From Paralichthys olivaceus (lineage: Eukaryota > Chordata > Actinopteri > Pleuronectiformes > Paralichthyidae), in the NCBI RefSeq assembly GCF_024713975.1, contig NC_091114.1:8528001-8592000 (forward strand): DNA of 64,000 nt, in the 5' to 3' direction. The position numbers and the translations under genes were made by a program. Numbering within the stretch: position 1 is the first letter of the stretch; every line of letters starts with the position of its first letter. Below are positions 37,772-48,949 of this stretch, in pieces. The notes beneath the pieces were generated by a model that did no database searches, was not told where the DNA came from, and saw only the letters and a program-made list of their open reading frames with translations.

Positions 37772-40700
37772 ATGGTGGAGACTGAAGGTTGCAATTCTTG
37801 TTTGACAGCAATCGGGGTTCTGCGAGTTTCCCTCGTGGATGAACTGGAAGGACGAATTGACTCGCTGCTAGAGGTTTTAGTGAATCAAGAGTTGTTCACT
37901 CGTGATGATCGTGAAGAGGTGCTGTGTCAGCCAGGGCCCCGGTCGAGAGTGAGAAAGGTTTTGGATATCCTGGGGTGTAAAGGTGAGGAAGCAGCCAAGG
38001 TATTTCTTAACATTAGCAGTCATCAGGAAGAGGCACAGAGGCATTCCAAAGAACTCAATACTCAACCTCAGTCTGTTGGTAAGTAGTACATCTGTCATTT
38101 GTACATTTTATGTAGCACCATCAAATGATCATGTTATTATTTTACAAAAGACAAAAGTGAAGGACATACTAAGCTTAATTTATTTTGCAGAGTATAACAA
38201 AGTCAAACAAAAGCATGAAGACGTCCTCAGGCGCCGGAGTGAGAGCATGCTCTTCTACAACACCCGACATGGAGAGAAAAACTTTTTTTCCGAACATTAC
38301 GTCAATCTCCTGTTGGTTGACGGACACCAGGGCTTGGATATAAAAAGACACGAGGTGCTGACATTTGGACAAAAGCGACTATCTATGCAGCAGAAGTCAG
38401 CAGTACATAGGAAAATAGCGCCAGCTGAACTCTTTTCAAGTGCATATGGAAACCGTCCAGTCAAGAAGGTTCTGGTTACAGGGGTTGCTGGTATTGGAAA
38501 AACCATCCTGGTGCAGAAGATGATGTTCGATTTTGGTGGGAGAAAGAACCATCTTGCGTTTGATTTTATCATCCACATGACCTTCAGAGACCTCAATCTG
38601 ATCGACAAACCAACAAACTTCCGGGAGTTGGTATTGCGAAAAAACCGGCACCTTGCTAAAGAGCTGGATAACATTTTAGCGAACGACGAAAAGCTGCTGA
38701 TCATCTTGGATGGCTTTGATGAGTTCAGACACTACAGAAGCTGTAATGTGGATGTTTTTGTGACCGAACCAGATGAAGATGCGGAGGTGGTGGAGGTCTT
38801 AGGGAGTCTGATTCAGGGTGAACTTCTTCCCAACGCTTCTGTCATGCTAACAAGTCGACCTGCAGCCTTCAACCACATACCTGTTGGCTGCGTCGACCGC
38901 TTTGTGCTCATCACTGGCTTCTCCTTGGCTGAAGTTCGAGACTTCTTCTTACGCTATTTCCAAGATGACGCCTTTGCTGACCGCATGTTTGCAGTGGTGT
39001 CAGCGAATGAACTCATGTTAACACTGTGTTACATACCTGCATTTTGCTACATTGTGTGTTGCATCCTAAAAGAAACCAAAGATCTCTGTGGAGAAAGCCC
39101 CAAGACCATGACAGACATTTATGTGCAGTATCTGGTGGCCTTGATTCGCTCTCACACTCAGTCAAGAGCCGAAACATTTCTTCAAGAGCAAAGTGCAAGG
39201 AGCATAGACCAACTGTCTGACATAGTGATAAAGCTGGGTCGACTCGCCTTCCAAAAGCTGATGGAGCATCAGACACTATTCTACAGCAGCGACAAAGATA
39301 TGGCAGCTTTAGAGGGATGCAGCCTTGTTAGTACCTTTCTTGATAAGACAGTAGCACAAGAGCCCGGCTATACTGAAGAGGTGTACTCCTTTGCGCACCT
39401 CACTGTTCAAGAGTTCTTTGCAGCAGTCTACTGTGCAGTGACCGATCACCCTTTACCTGATGCAAGTCCAGGGGGGAGGACAAACAGAGGAAATTTTGAC
39501 CTTTTCAACCGTTTCCTGGCTGGAATCCTCTCCGAACGCAATGCTAATCTTCTATCAAGGCATTTGGGGCTGTCTTACCACAAAGAAAAAGTGGACACCT
39601 ATCGGCAGAGGATCATCGGAGAACTTGCAGTGCTCTGTGACAATGGGGCCCATATCCTGAATCATTTACACTGCCTATTTGAGCAGCAGGACCCCTCACT
39701 AGCCCTTGCCGTGGAGCCCAAGACACTACGAGTCAACGTTAGCGATGAAACACTTTCACAAATGGATTACAATGCCATCAAGTACTTCCTGAACTTCATG
39801 GAGGGCAAAATATCTGAGCTGGATCTGACAGGGACTGGAGTCAGCTGCGAGGCACTTAGGGATATCCAGCCCCTACTGCTTAGATGTGAGAGTCTTTGGT
39901 GAGTTCCAACTATTTAGTTTGTATCATCTCATTCTCTGATCTTACCTGTCTCACAGGTTGAACTTCTTTTCAATAAGCTCCTTATAGAGGACACATTCCC
40001 TTTTTATGAAATGATTGCAAAGTGTTGACACCATCACTATTTGACTTTTAAGGCTTGGAGAAAACAACCTGGACATGGACAGTGTTCAGGTCATTGCTGA
40101 TGTGCTGCAAGTATCAGACGCTATAACCCACCTCGGGTAAGATGTCTATCAATAATATTCCTCAGCCAATAAAATACTAGGCGACAAATAAGTTATGCAA
40201 TTGCTATTTACTAAAAAGCATATGTGTGTTTTGGTCTCTAACTGGAACAAAAATAACCCAGACCATGTGTGACACTTTCTCTTCTCCATTTCAGCATTGG
40301 ATGGTCAAACGTTGGCGATGATGAACTACTGGTTCTTTCTAGTGCCATACGGGTAAAAAAAAAACTAATGGAATTGTGGTAAGTGATGTATCACGATGCA
40401 ACAATGCTTGAGGGGAAATGAAAGCCTGCCCACCCAACAGATGGTCATGATTGTCTGAATCATCAATCATTTAATAATTTTTTCCATTGAAATGTTAGAA
40501 ATTGCTTAATAAATACTTTACATGCACTAATACTTACTTCTGCAAACACAAGCTTGAAATATATCCCTTTAGCCTGGCTTTAGATTATGTATAGTTTTTA
40601 AACAGCTACACATCTATGTTTCAAATTTTATTTGATTTTATCAGTTGGTTCACTTTTTTATTTGTTTTTATCACTTTCAAAATCTATTTTATGGAATTTC

Positions 40701-41410
40701 ACTCTCAGCATTTTGATTTGTTTCATCCGTTATCATCAATCAATTGTGAAGCACTTTGAACTGCACTAACCTGTATGAGTGCCATACTATTTTGATTTAT
40801 TGAATAATTGATTGGAATCAAGTTAGCATGAAGCATTAAGTCCATGGGAAAATAAAAATAATGAAGAAAACTACTGTCTGCAATTTATTTCACACATATT
40901 TACTTACTTACTTTCACAGGATGGAGGGAAACCGGGTGAGCTGCAGAGGTCTGCAGTCACTCAGCGACTTGACCCCAAACCCTCTGAAAAAAGTTGTGTG
41001 AGTAATTAACTTTTTTCAACAAATAATTCAAAGTCATATTTCAACATTTGTGGGTTTGTCTGAAGCATCTGTTGTTTCACTCATTGAGCAGCGCTATCTG
41101 GAATGACCTGACAGACACCGAGCCAGAGTCCGGGTGCAGCCAAGAAAGCATCACTGTGAACTTCACCGACGACCACATGTGGGAGGCCTGGGGGCAGTGG
41201 GTCTTCAAACGGTGTGAGGTCAGCAGCAACGAGAAGCTGGTGATGGTTCTGCATAAAGTGTGCAACATATCGGTCCACTACTTAGAGGTCCAGTGGGTGA
41301 GGACCTTCTACAAGCAACTATTGCAGCTCATCAAGCACAGGATTGAGTCATGCACCGAGGAAGACATGTGCAAGAAGCTCAGAAAGTTTGAGAATATTTT
41401 GAACCCCTGA
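37772..41410 (+). CDS. NOD-like receptor with CARD, FISNA, NACHT and LRRs
   Basis: Probable cytosolic immune sensor of the NLR family. Exons 37772-38078, 38191-39898, 40053-40136, 40295-40378, 40920-40997 and 41092-41410 give an open frame of 859 residues. Residues about 15-85 form a CARD-like death fold (LVDELEGRIDSLLEVLV, RKVLDILGCKGEEAAKVFL). Residues 103-195 look like FISNA (KHEDVLRRR, YVNLLLVDG). NACHT follows: Walker A GVAGIGKT (200-207), Walker B LLIILDGFDEF (271-281), TSRPAAF sensor segment, and HLTVQEFFAAVY (from 505), the usual end-of-NACHT-module motif. Residues about 640-755 hold roughly four LRRs, two of them on exact 84-nt exons. The last 100 or so residues are Trp/Cys-containing, apparently helical and not LRR. 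All motif residues are intact, so it looks functional. The start is uncertain; an upstream first exon (37542-37620) also fits. I do not recognise a specific orthologue; it is not NOD1-like. Confidence 0.88.
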
Positions 41411-41454
41411 AACAGTCTGACTACACTGTCTGTACTCACCTCAAGTTATAAGAT

Positions 41455-41460
41455 AATAAA
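41455..41460 (+). terminator. Poly(A) signal of the NLR gene
   Basis: AATAAA lies 45 bases after the NLR stop codon (41408-41410), giving a very short 3' UTR. Canonical sequence and fitting position. Confidence 0.65.
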
Positions 41461-42060
41461 TACAGATTAAATGTCTGTTTGATGCTGAATTTTTTGTGGG
41501 AAAATAAGTAAGTAAGCCATAGCAATACTGAGTGTCAACCAAAAGTGGCCTGAATTTGTTTTGTTTTATCTTGGCCGTATTCACCATTTACGACATGGAC
41601 CACATGGGTTCACATTCAGATTACACCATGCACTGCATGTCTGCCAAAACAGGCAGACATTTGTGTTGGGCCACATTTGCTATTTTATAAGAGAGACACT
41701 TTTTTGCCCAAGCGACCAAAAGGCTGCAAGTGTTGCATCATTGCCCAAAGTGGCCCGCATACTTCTGCAATCTGGGGAGGTGTGCATGTTGTTTCAGATA
41801 TTTAACCTCTGTAGCATAAATTTAAAGCATGATGAATGCAGAATGACTATTTCTGTATTACCATGGCTAGGGGTTAATGCACCAATAAAAATATCCCCAG
41901 TCCCCCTGAGAAAATAAAATCTTCTGAAAATCTTGCCTGGATTCATGTGAATAATGCATTAAAACTCAAATGAGCTACAAGTGTATCTGTACCTTTAATG
42001 AATATCTTTCTGCCCAAACTGGTAGGTACTTAAACCAGCGTATCTATCAATTGTTTAGGA
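41461..42060. other. NLR to tRNA intergenic stretch
   Basis: About 600 bp, AT-rich, between the NLR poly(A) signal and the tRNA gene. An open frame of 118 codons at 41561-41917 has no recognisable domain. I see no RNA gene or repeat here. Confidence 0.5.
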
Positions 42061-42076
42061 AAAAAGAAAAAGAAAA
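42061..42076 (-). terminator. Pol III terminator of tRNA-Ile
   Basis: Read on the - strand, the tRNA is followed within about 5-20 bases by repeated T runs (TTTTC, then TTTTTC, TTTTT). Runs of four or more T on the non-template strand stop RNA polymerase III. Confidence 0.7.
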
Positions 42077-42080
42077 GGAG

Positions 42081-42154
42081 TGGCCCGTACGGGGATCGAA
42101 CCCGCGACCTTGGCGTTATTAGCACCACGCTCTAACCAACTGAGCTAACCGGCC
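42081..42154 (-). tRNA. tRNA-Ile (anticodon AAT)
   Basis: On the - strand the 74-nt sequence folds as a full cloverleaf. The acceptor stem pairs GGCCGGT with ACGGGCC (one G-T type pair), the D-arm has TAGCTCAGTTGGTTAGAGC, the anticodon stem pairs TGGTG with CGCCA, and the T-arm has GGTTCGATCC. The loop CTAATAA gives anticodon AAT (plus-strand 42118-42120 is ATT). No intron and no encoded CCA. The internal A and B boxes are intact, so it is likely an active gene. It stands alone between the NLR and larp7. Confidence 0.95.
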
Positions 42155-42475
42155 TGGTGTGGCTTCTGAAATGACGTAGTTTATATACTGTAAGTATGCG
42201 TGAACTATAATATGAGTGAATCATAATACACTTTTATTTGACACTTACACAAACCAGCTTCCTCCTGCTTCCTTGTTGACTTCACATTTCTGGAATTCGC
42301 GCTGGAAAGAAGCTGCGAACATGGTGAATAATGCCCGGAAATATTGTTCGTGATTTCTCTAATAAAAGCACAAACAATGTCACGGTCCTCCGCCCTCCAC
42401 AATCAGATTTAGTTACAAACAATTTCATATAAACACTTAATAATTAAACAATGCGAACATAGGCTATAGATATAT

Positions 42476-42501
42476 AGATAGATAGATAGATAGATAGATA
42501 A
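42476..42501. repeat. (GATA)n microsatellite
   Basis: A short pure GATA run preceded by TATATAGATA, between the tRNA and the larp7 promoter. Confidence 0.9.
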
Positions 42502-42659
42502 TAAAATAAAATGCCAAATAATGTAATGTAAGTCATTCGTAAGAATCAAGCATTTATAGGGTTTTTTGTGATCATCTACTTTGTGGGAAAGTCATTGTAT
42601 AAAACGCACAACAACAAAAAGCTGTTGATAAAATATTGCAACTTGCAGTTTGCACTTTA

Positions 42660-42816
42660 TTTTGGAATGTTTTAGCGGAAGTCAGGTCAAACCAGCCGTT
42701 GTGGCTTATGACGTCAGTAGCCTGCGACGTCTGACTGAACGTCGCTGTTTGCGTATTTATGTGGTTTATTGTGCGTGTTCAGCATCAAACTGGACTGTTT
42801 CGTCCTCTCACACACG
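42660..42816 (+). promoter_or_regulatory. larp7: larp7 promoter and non-coding first exon
   Basis: A short CpG-richer stretch with an ETS-type site (GCGGAAGT, about 42675) and a full palindromic CRE (TGACGTCA, 42709-42716). Non-coding exon 1 probably starts near 42770 and ends at the donor CACACG/GTAAGT (42816/42817); it joins 43258, 13 bases before the start codon. No TATA box at a fitting distance, which is typical of a housekeeping promoter. The start site is inferred. Confidence 0.6.
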
Positions 42817-42888
42817 GTAAGTCCTTCATATTAAGATGGGATTTGATATTAAAGGGAGTACTCTGCGGATTTCCCAAACACAGTAGCC

Positions 42889-42999
42889 ATGGCTGCAGCT
42901 CTTCCTTTTCAAAACTACCCGCGAATTGACTTCGAGAGCACAAAGGTAGTGATGGCTAACAAGCATCTGGCCGCTTTAGCAGGCAGGTCCTGCACATGA
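42889..42999 (+). other. Small reading frame in larp7 intron 1
   Basis: A 36-codon frame (begins MAAALPFQNYPRIDFESTK) with a strong start context (GCCATGG). It is preceded by an acceptor-like CACAG and contains a donor GTAGTG after codon 19. Splicing from 42945 to 43258 would put a stop just past the larp7 ATG (frame S-H-P-Q-D-D-stop). It would therefore act as an overlapping upstream ORF and not extend Larp7. No known family seen. Confidence 0.3.
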
Positions 43000-43270
43000 A
43001 GCTTTTGACGATCTAATGTTATGAAGATTTGAATCCTGAACCCAAACGGCCTGTTCACAATTTCATGTGTAATTCTTACATGAAAGATATGTCAGAGCTC
43101 ATATTAGCTGTGTATTGTGTGTGTAAATTAGAGTTATGATAATATCACATAATAATAAGAACATTCTGAATATAATAAATAATAATTGTCTCACTCAGAT
43201 AAAAGGTGTTTAAAGCCACGAGTCAAATATTGAAGTTTATGTGTGTGTTTGTTTCAGTCCCACCCTCAGG

Positions 43271-46200
43271 ATGATTGACACAGAGAGGGGAGCCGAGGAT
43301 GCTGGCCCCGCAGTCCACAGCAGGAAGGAGAACAAGGAGACAGAGAAGAAGAAGCGCTCTCGGGTCAAACACCTGCTGGCTGATGTGAAGAAGCAGGTGG
43401 AGTTCTGGTTCGGAGATGTCAACCTGCACAAGGACCGCTTCCTGAGAACACTCGTCGATGAGTCAGAAGACGGATGTAGGGATATACCACCTTATCCATA
43501 TCTGTCCTCAAGTTTATCTTATCACAGCACTCATACAGCACATGTCATGTCTGCATTGCAAGAGTCAGTAGCTGAAACCATTATTTTTTGGAATGCTGGC
43601 TGTGAAGTGATCTCTTCTTTTTTTCAGTGCAAAATATAGGATCAGATCGACCAGTTGAATGTGATCGACGTGTTGGCTACCACTGCTTTAATGCAAGTGT
43701 TGGCATGAAGTCATTAGTTGTAACCAAATATTTCATGTGTCTTAGATGTTGATATATCTGTGTTGGCAAGCTTCAATCTAATGAAAAAGCTGACAACGGA
43801 CACCAAGCTGATTGCGAGGGCGCTGAAAAATTCATCTGTAGTTGAGGTATGGATTTCTTTTCAGATTTTGTTTTACAAAACACATCAGCGTTCACAGTAC
43901 AATTTATACTCAAAAGTAAACGCATATTAATATACACTTCCATAAAAGCATGTTTCTATTTTTTTGTTTCAGGTGAACTTGGAAGGCAATAAAGTGCGAC
44001 GTCAGCTTCCAATTGGTGACATACCAGATGATACAGACAGTCGCACAGTCTATGTGGTAAAAACCGTTTCTGTTATTGTCTTTATTTGAAATAATAAAGT
44101 CTTACAGGCTTAGTTTGTCCAGTTGTAAAAAAAACAAAACATGGCGGCCTCCGTAGAGAGGACCCGCCCCCCATTTAAATATAAAGTTTTAAACATAATA
44201 GGTCCATTCTAGGGTAAAGAAAACAACAACTTGTACAATTTAGATGAAAAACACTAGTGAAAATATCACTCAGATTATTTTATATTCAATTTCTGCCGAT
44301 TGTTGTAGTCACAAGGTAATACAATTGTCTTTTCTTTCTTTTTTTGCCAGGAACTTTTGCCCAAGGATGTGACCCACAGCTGGATAGAGCGAGTGTTTAC
44401 AAAATGTGGGGATGTGGTGTATGTTAGCATCCCCAGATACAAGTCTACCGGTGACCCCAAGGGTTTTGCATTTGTTGAGTTTGAGAAAAAGGAACAAGCA
44501 AAGAAAGCCATAGAGGTGAAAATTCATGATGAATGTTGCTTGAACTATGTGAAAGTTCAGTCGATAGTTTGCGTTTTGGCAGGAAGGGATCTCATGGGAA
44601 ATTTTGATATTTAAAACAGATTCTGAACAACCCACCTGAAGATGCTCCAAGGAAACCAGGGATTTTTCCCAAGACAAAAAGTGGGAAACATATTCCTCTG
44701 ACAGCCGACAATCCACCATCAGGTACAATTTATTACAATTCCATCAATCACCTATTCATGAGAAATCTGATGCTGGCGTAAGACCAAGAGTATTAGTGTG
44801 ATTTGTTGTATTCATCCCAAACTTCTTACTGTAGGGGAAGAAGAGGAGAAGAAAAAGAGAAAGAAGAAGAAAAAGAAAGAAGGCACCACAGTGCCAATGT
44901 CTGCAGAATCCAAAGAGCAGGAGATGGAAGAAGAGCCATCGGAGCAAAAGAGGAAGCACTCCGCAGTGGGGGATTTTCAACTGGAGGGAGCCAGCACTCA
45001 GAAAACCCCAGCAAAATTGTCAGAGAAAAAAAGACGACGGTCGCAGACAGTTGAGGGATCAGAGAGTGACTTACCATCAAAGATAAGAAAAACTAGTGAA
45101 AGTGAATTTAGAGAGAAGGAGAGAGATGTTGCAAAGACTGGTGAGTGATTTTATCTCCTAATGCATAATGAATCATAAACTATTCCACCCCACCACAGTC
45201 CTTTCACTTTGGTTGCTACTCGTGTTTCATCAAGTTTGATGAGGTGTTTTTGCAGCGATGACACTGCAGGTTTGTTATTCTACTAGATCCACCCACTAAA
45301 AGCGACACGGAGAGAGGGGTAGAGGAAGGGAAAGAAAACGGAGATGATTCAACAGTCAAAACAAAGAGAAAGAGGAAAAAGAAGCATAAGGAAAAAATGA
45401 AAATTGGGGAGGAAGTCATCCCACTCCGAGTTCTGTCAAAGTAAAACTATACACATCCTTTTTTCTCTGTTCATACGTCATCTTTTTATTAATAAGTGAA
45501 CTGATTTTATTTCTACATGTCTTCCTTCCTCTTTTGTGCATATGAAGGAAAGAGTGGCTTGAACTGAAAGTGGAGTACCTGACCTTGCAGAAGCGCAGCA
45601 TGGCATCGCTGAAGAAGTGCATTAGTAAGATTGATCACAAGGAGCACAAGGGTCGAATGGAGATAGAGGATGAGCCTCAAGATGGAAACAGTGAGTTTTG
45701 GATGAATGATTCGCTGTAATTTGATTTGAGGTGGACAAACTCCAGACTATTACACCTGGGGGAGAACGCAACCAATAATTCCATGTTCAAGCACATGAAA
45801 TTAATAGTTTCCATTGCCTCTAATATTATACAGAAACAACCCAGCACTTAAATTTAGCTGCTAAAGGTGGGTGTGGTCTGCCACCTGTTGAAGGTTCTGT
45901 GTTGCAAAATGAATACAAGTTTAAAAAAATGATATGAAACAAAGTGTAGAAGGAAGTTTCTAAATTTTTTAGGAAAAATCAGTTCCTTTTGAAAAAATTA
46001 CATTTGTTCTTCTAGGAATTCTCCAGTCTGTACATTTCATTGGTAAAATGCTGCACTTGCCCTCAGGAACATCCGTGAAGATGGCATTAGGACACTTCCT
46101 CAGAAACACCTCGTCAGAAACTAGCCTGAATATAAGTGTAATATGTCTCCTTTAATGTTGTTTTTTTACTGTTGTTTTTTTCCTGTTATGAAGTAGAGAA

Positions 46201-47169
46201 GAGTCACAAAAGTGAAAAAGCAGCGACCCTGGGCCCTCAGTTTACAAGCGGTGTCATCCTTAAGATCACAGACATCAAGCCGTTACCAGAGCGAAAGTTC
46301 CTCAAAGTACAGTACAACTCAACACACTCATCAGATTTACTGTCAGTTTTGATTATGTTCTGTATCACTTGATGCTCATCGGGATGTTTGAGCTCAGGTC
46401 TTGTTTTTTTCCTTCCTGTGCATGAATGTTTGTGTGTGTGTGTAGGATGCTTTGAGTAAAATATCACAAGTGGCATACATTGACATCTTGGAGGGAGATG
46501 CTGAGGGTCACGTCCGCTTTCACACCCCAGAGGAGGCCAAAGCCGTCAGTGATGCCCGAGCTGAGCTGCAGAGGGAGCACAGCTGGAAACTGGAAATTCT
46601 CTCAGGTATCACTTTTTCAATTTCTACTTCTATTTGAAGGGGTAGATCTATTTTGCATGCATGCTTGTTTCTGTGTTTTTCACAGTTGAACTTGGCATAA
46701 GAATGAGTTTTTCTTTCTGAAAAAATGTTTTGTCAGAAAATAAAAAGTATTGAACATGAGAGTCTCTTTTTGATTCCACTTAAAGGCGATCATGAACAAA
46801 GATACTGGCAGAAGATCCTCGTAGACCGCCAGGTCAAGTTGAACCGTCCGCGAGAAAAGAAGCGCGGTACAGAGAAGGTGAGATCAAGAAAAACTACTCA
46901 TTTGTCATTGGAATTCAATATTTCACATCCAGCTTTTTCTGTATATTGTGTGTTTTTTTAATACAGTCTAACAATACCTGGAATAATTTAGGCATCTAAA
47001 CAAATAGTCAAATACCGTCACAACAGTTAGAACTGTCTCTTTTATTTATGTGCCATTACATGTAATTTCTCGTTTTCCTTTCGCACTCCAGCTCATATCC
47101 AAAGCTGAAAAAATCATCCTTGCCCGGGCCAAAGAGGCGAGTAAGCACATCCGTTTTCAAGAAGACTGA
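43271..47169 (+). CDS. larp7: La-related protein 7, 7SK RNA-binding subunit
   Basis: Larp7 binds the 3' end of 7SK RNA and stabilises the 7SK snRNP, which holds P-TEFb inactive; it also serves U6 modification. Coding exons: 43271-43475, 43746-43846, 43973-44056, 44351-44515, 44620-44722, 44835-45140, 45287-45440, 45548-45690, 46197-46306, 46446-46605, 46786-46877, 47092-47169. Joined they give 566 residues, near the vertebrate size. La motif about 33-115 ([20 protein letters not shown]), RRM1 about 126-188 with RNP1 KGFAFVEF, then a lysine-rich charged linker (KKKRKKKKK). The C-terminal xRRM is about 425-545 ([27 protein letters not shown]), ending in a basic helix. The start follows from the first exon junction and the La-family N-terminus. 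A tandem acceptor (46194 or 46197) may add one Ile. No frame breaks. Confidence 0.95.
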
Positions 47170-47460
47170 CACCTGCTGAAACGAAATCATTTTTTAAAAA
47201 TTTTACAATCATACATGTTGAACTTTTACATGATGTGATTCGAGGGGGGACAGTTTATGTAAATTTGCTTTTTTTTTTTGACACACGACTTGAACCACAG
47301 TTAATGAGTTAAAACGTCCGCTTATTCTTCGTTTGCACTGGAACCTTCAAGATAATGTGGAATGTTGCCATGTAAACACATTTAGACATTTTTAAAATGT
47401 ATTTTTTTTTTTTTTAAACTGTACATGATATGTAAATATTACTGATTTGATCCTTCTTCC

Positions 47461-47466
47461 AGTAAA
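47461..47466 (+). terminator. Variant poly(A) signal of larp7
   Basis: AGTAAA about 290 bp after the larp7 stop, with no AATAAA between, followed by a T-rich run (about 47499-47512). A weaker but accepted signal variant; assignment inferred. Confidence 0.4.
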
Positions 47467-47559
47467 GATTAATTCAGTATGAGTTCTACTCGTCTTGTAT
47501 TTTTTTTTTTACTAAAACCCTAACCCAGCATACAGAAGTGAGGTGGCAAGTCTGGTGAC

Positions 47560-47760
47560 ATGGTGTGAACAATCTCACCATCAACACAGACAAGACCAAG
47601 ATCGTGGACATGAGAAAGGAGAGGAGAACTCATCTGCCGCTTTTCAGCCGTGGGCTTGAGGTGGAGAGGGTGAGCAAACTCCTGGATTTCTACATCAGTG
47701 ACACTTAAAACCACCAAGCTGGTCAAAAAAGCAGAACAGCGACTGATGTGGCCACTTAAT
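47560..47760 (+). pseudogene. LINE reverse-transcriptase fragment (fossil)
   Basis: In one frame: NLTINTDKTKIVDMRKERR, LPLFSRGLEVERVSK and LLDFYISDT then a stop; after a frame change TKLVKKAEQRL. This is the C-terminal part of the reverse transcriptase of a non-LTR retrotransposon of the L2/Rex type seen in fish. Broken by stop and frameshift, 5'-truncated, inactive. Confidence 0.7.
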
Positions 47761-47907
47761 AGTCGCTGTTCCCCTCGCAAGTGGTCAAATTACAAGTGAA
47801 ATGTGGAATTTGACTTGCTGACACTTGGATGACACCACACAAGCAGTATGGAGGCATGTTAGTTTTTTTTTTACTTGTTTTATTACGTCTGAAAAGGAGT
47901 CACCAGT

Positions 47908-48015
47908 TACATTACATTACATTTTATTTAGCTGTTGCTTTTATCCAAAGCGACTTTCAATAAGTGCAAGCAACCATAAGGGTACAATCCCAGAACAACA
48001 AGAATCAAGTAAGTT
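47908..48015 (+). repeat. Teleost interspersed repeat
   Basis: ACATTACATTACATTTTATT, TTATCCAAAGCGACTTTCAA, TAAGTGCAAGCAACCATAAG and CAGAACAACAAGAATCAAG: a text found widely in fish genomes, in my recollection. Class not known to me. Confidence 0.5.
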
Positions 48016-48949
48016 ACTTCAATTGTATTGGATTTGGCTGCAAAACTGTTTGTAAAGGCATCTTGCATTATTGTGTTTGTCCACCAGATGACGTCCAAAG
48101 CTTTAAAATATTTGGACACTGAGATGACTGCATACCTCCATTAAAGCCCAACTGTCTTCTTATGAAACCACTTTTAAATTCACTGGGGTGTTTAAATTTG
48201 CACCACATTGGACACACTCATAAATATCAGCCAACTAAATATGCCAGTATGCCAGATTTTTTTTCCCATCAAGATCCACAAATTATTTTCTGAGAAATCA
48301 AGGAAAATGTAGAAAAACGTTAATGTTAAAAAGAGAAAATCCTGGATCAGATTATTATTCTAAAGACCATAGATCATAGACATTGCAACAACTTAACCTT
48401 TGTGCCTTTTTCATGTTTACAGCGTCAAAAAGCTGAGACTTTATTTAATTTTAGCCCCCACTCATTTCCAGATGGAGGGGAAATTCTGAGGCTCTTAAAC
48501 GAATCAACTTATTATTTAATTAACAACAAAGCACGACTCAACAATGGAGTTAATCAACTGTGAAAATAGCCATTAAGGAGTCTGAGAGAAATTATATAAA
48601 AGGTATGTATAAAAGGAACAGTACTGGACCAGTATGCCCAAGCACTTGTCCAAAAGTCAAACAAATACAAACAGATAGTGCAAACAGGAAATGTGCAAAA
48701 CTAGATTAAGCAGTACAAGTACTTTATGGCTAATGTGCAATTAAGATGTGCAATTATTTCCACATTGTGGGACTAATAAAGGAAAATCTTGTTTTATCAT
48801 AAATGTAATGGTTGTGTGTGTGTGTCTGTGGACATTTGTCAGCATCTCTTCACCTGAAAAATCAATTCCAGCCTGGTACCTACTGCATGCTAGGGAGCCA
48901 AGAGCTAATTTATGAATCAGATTATACAGCATATTATTTTAGGGGTATA

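Noticed and set aside
41561..41917. 118-codon open frame after the NLR
   Set aside because: No domain, lies after the NLR poly(A) signal, AT-rich; no splice or promoter support.
45830..46085. AAGTGC seed words antisense in a larp7 intron, as in miR-302
   Set aside because: No pairing arm for a pre-miRNA hairpin; six-base words are expected by chance.
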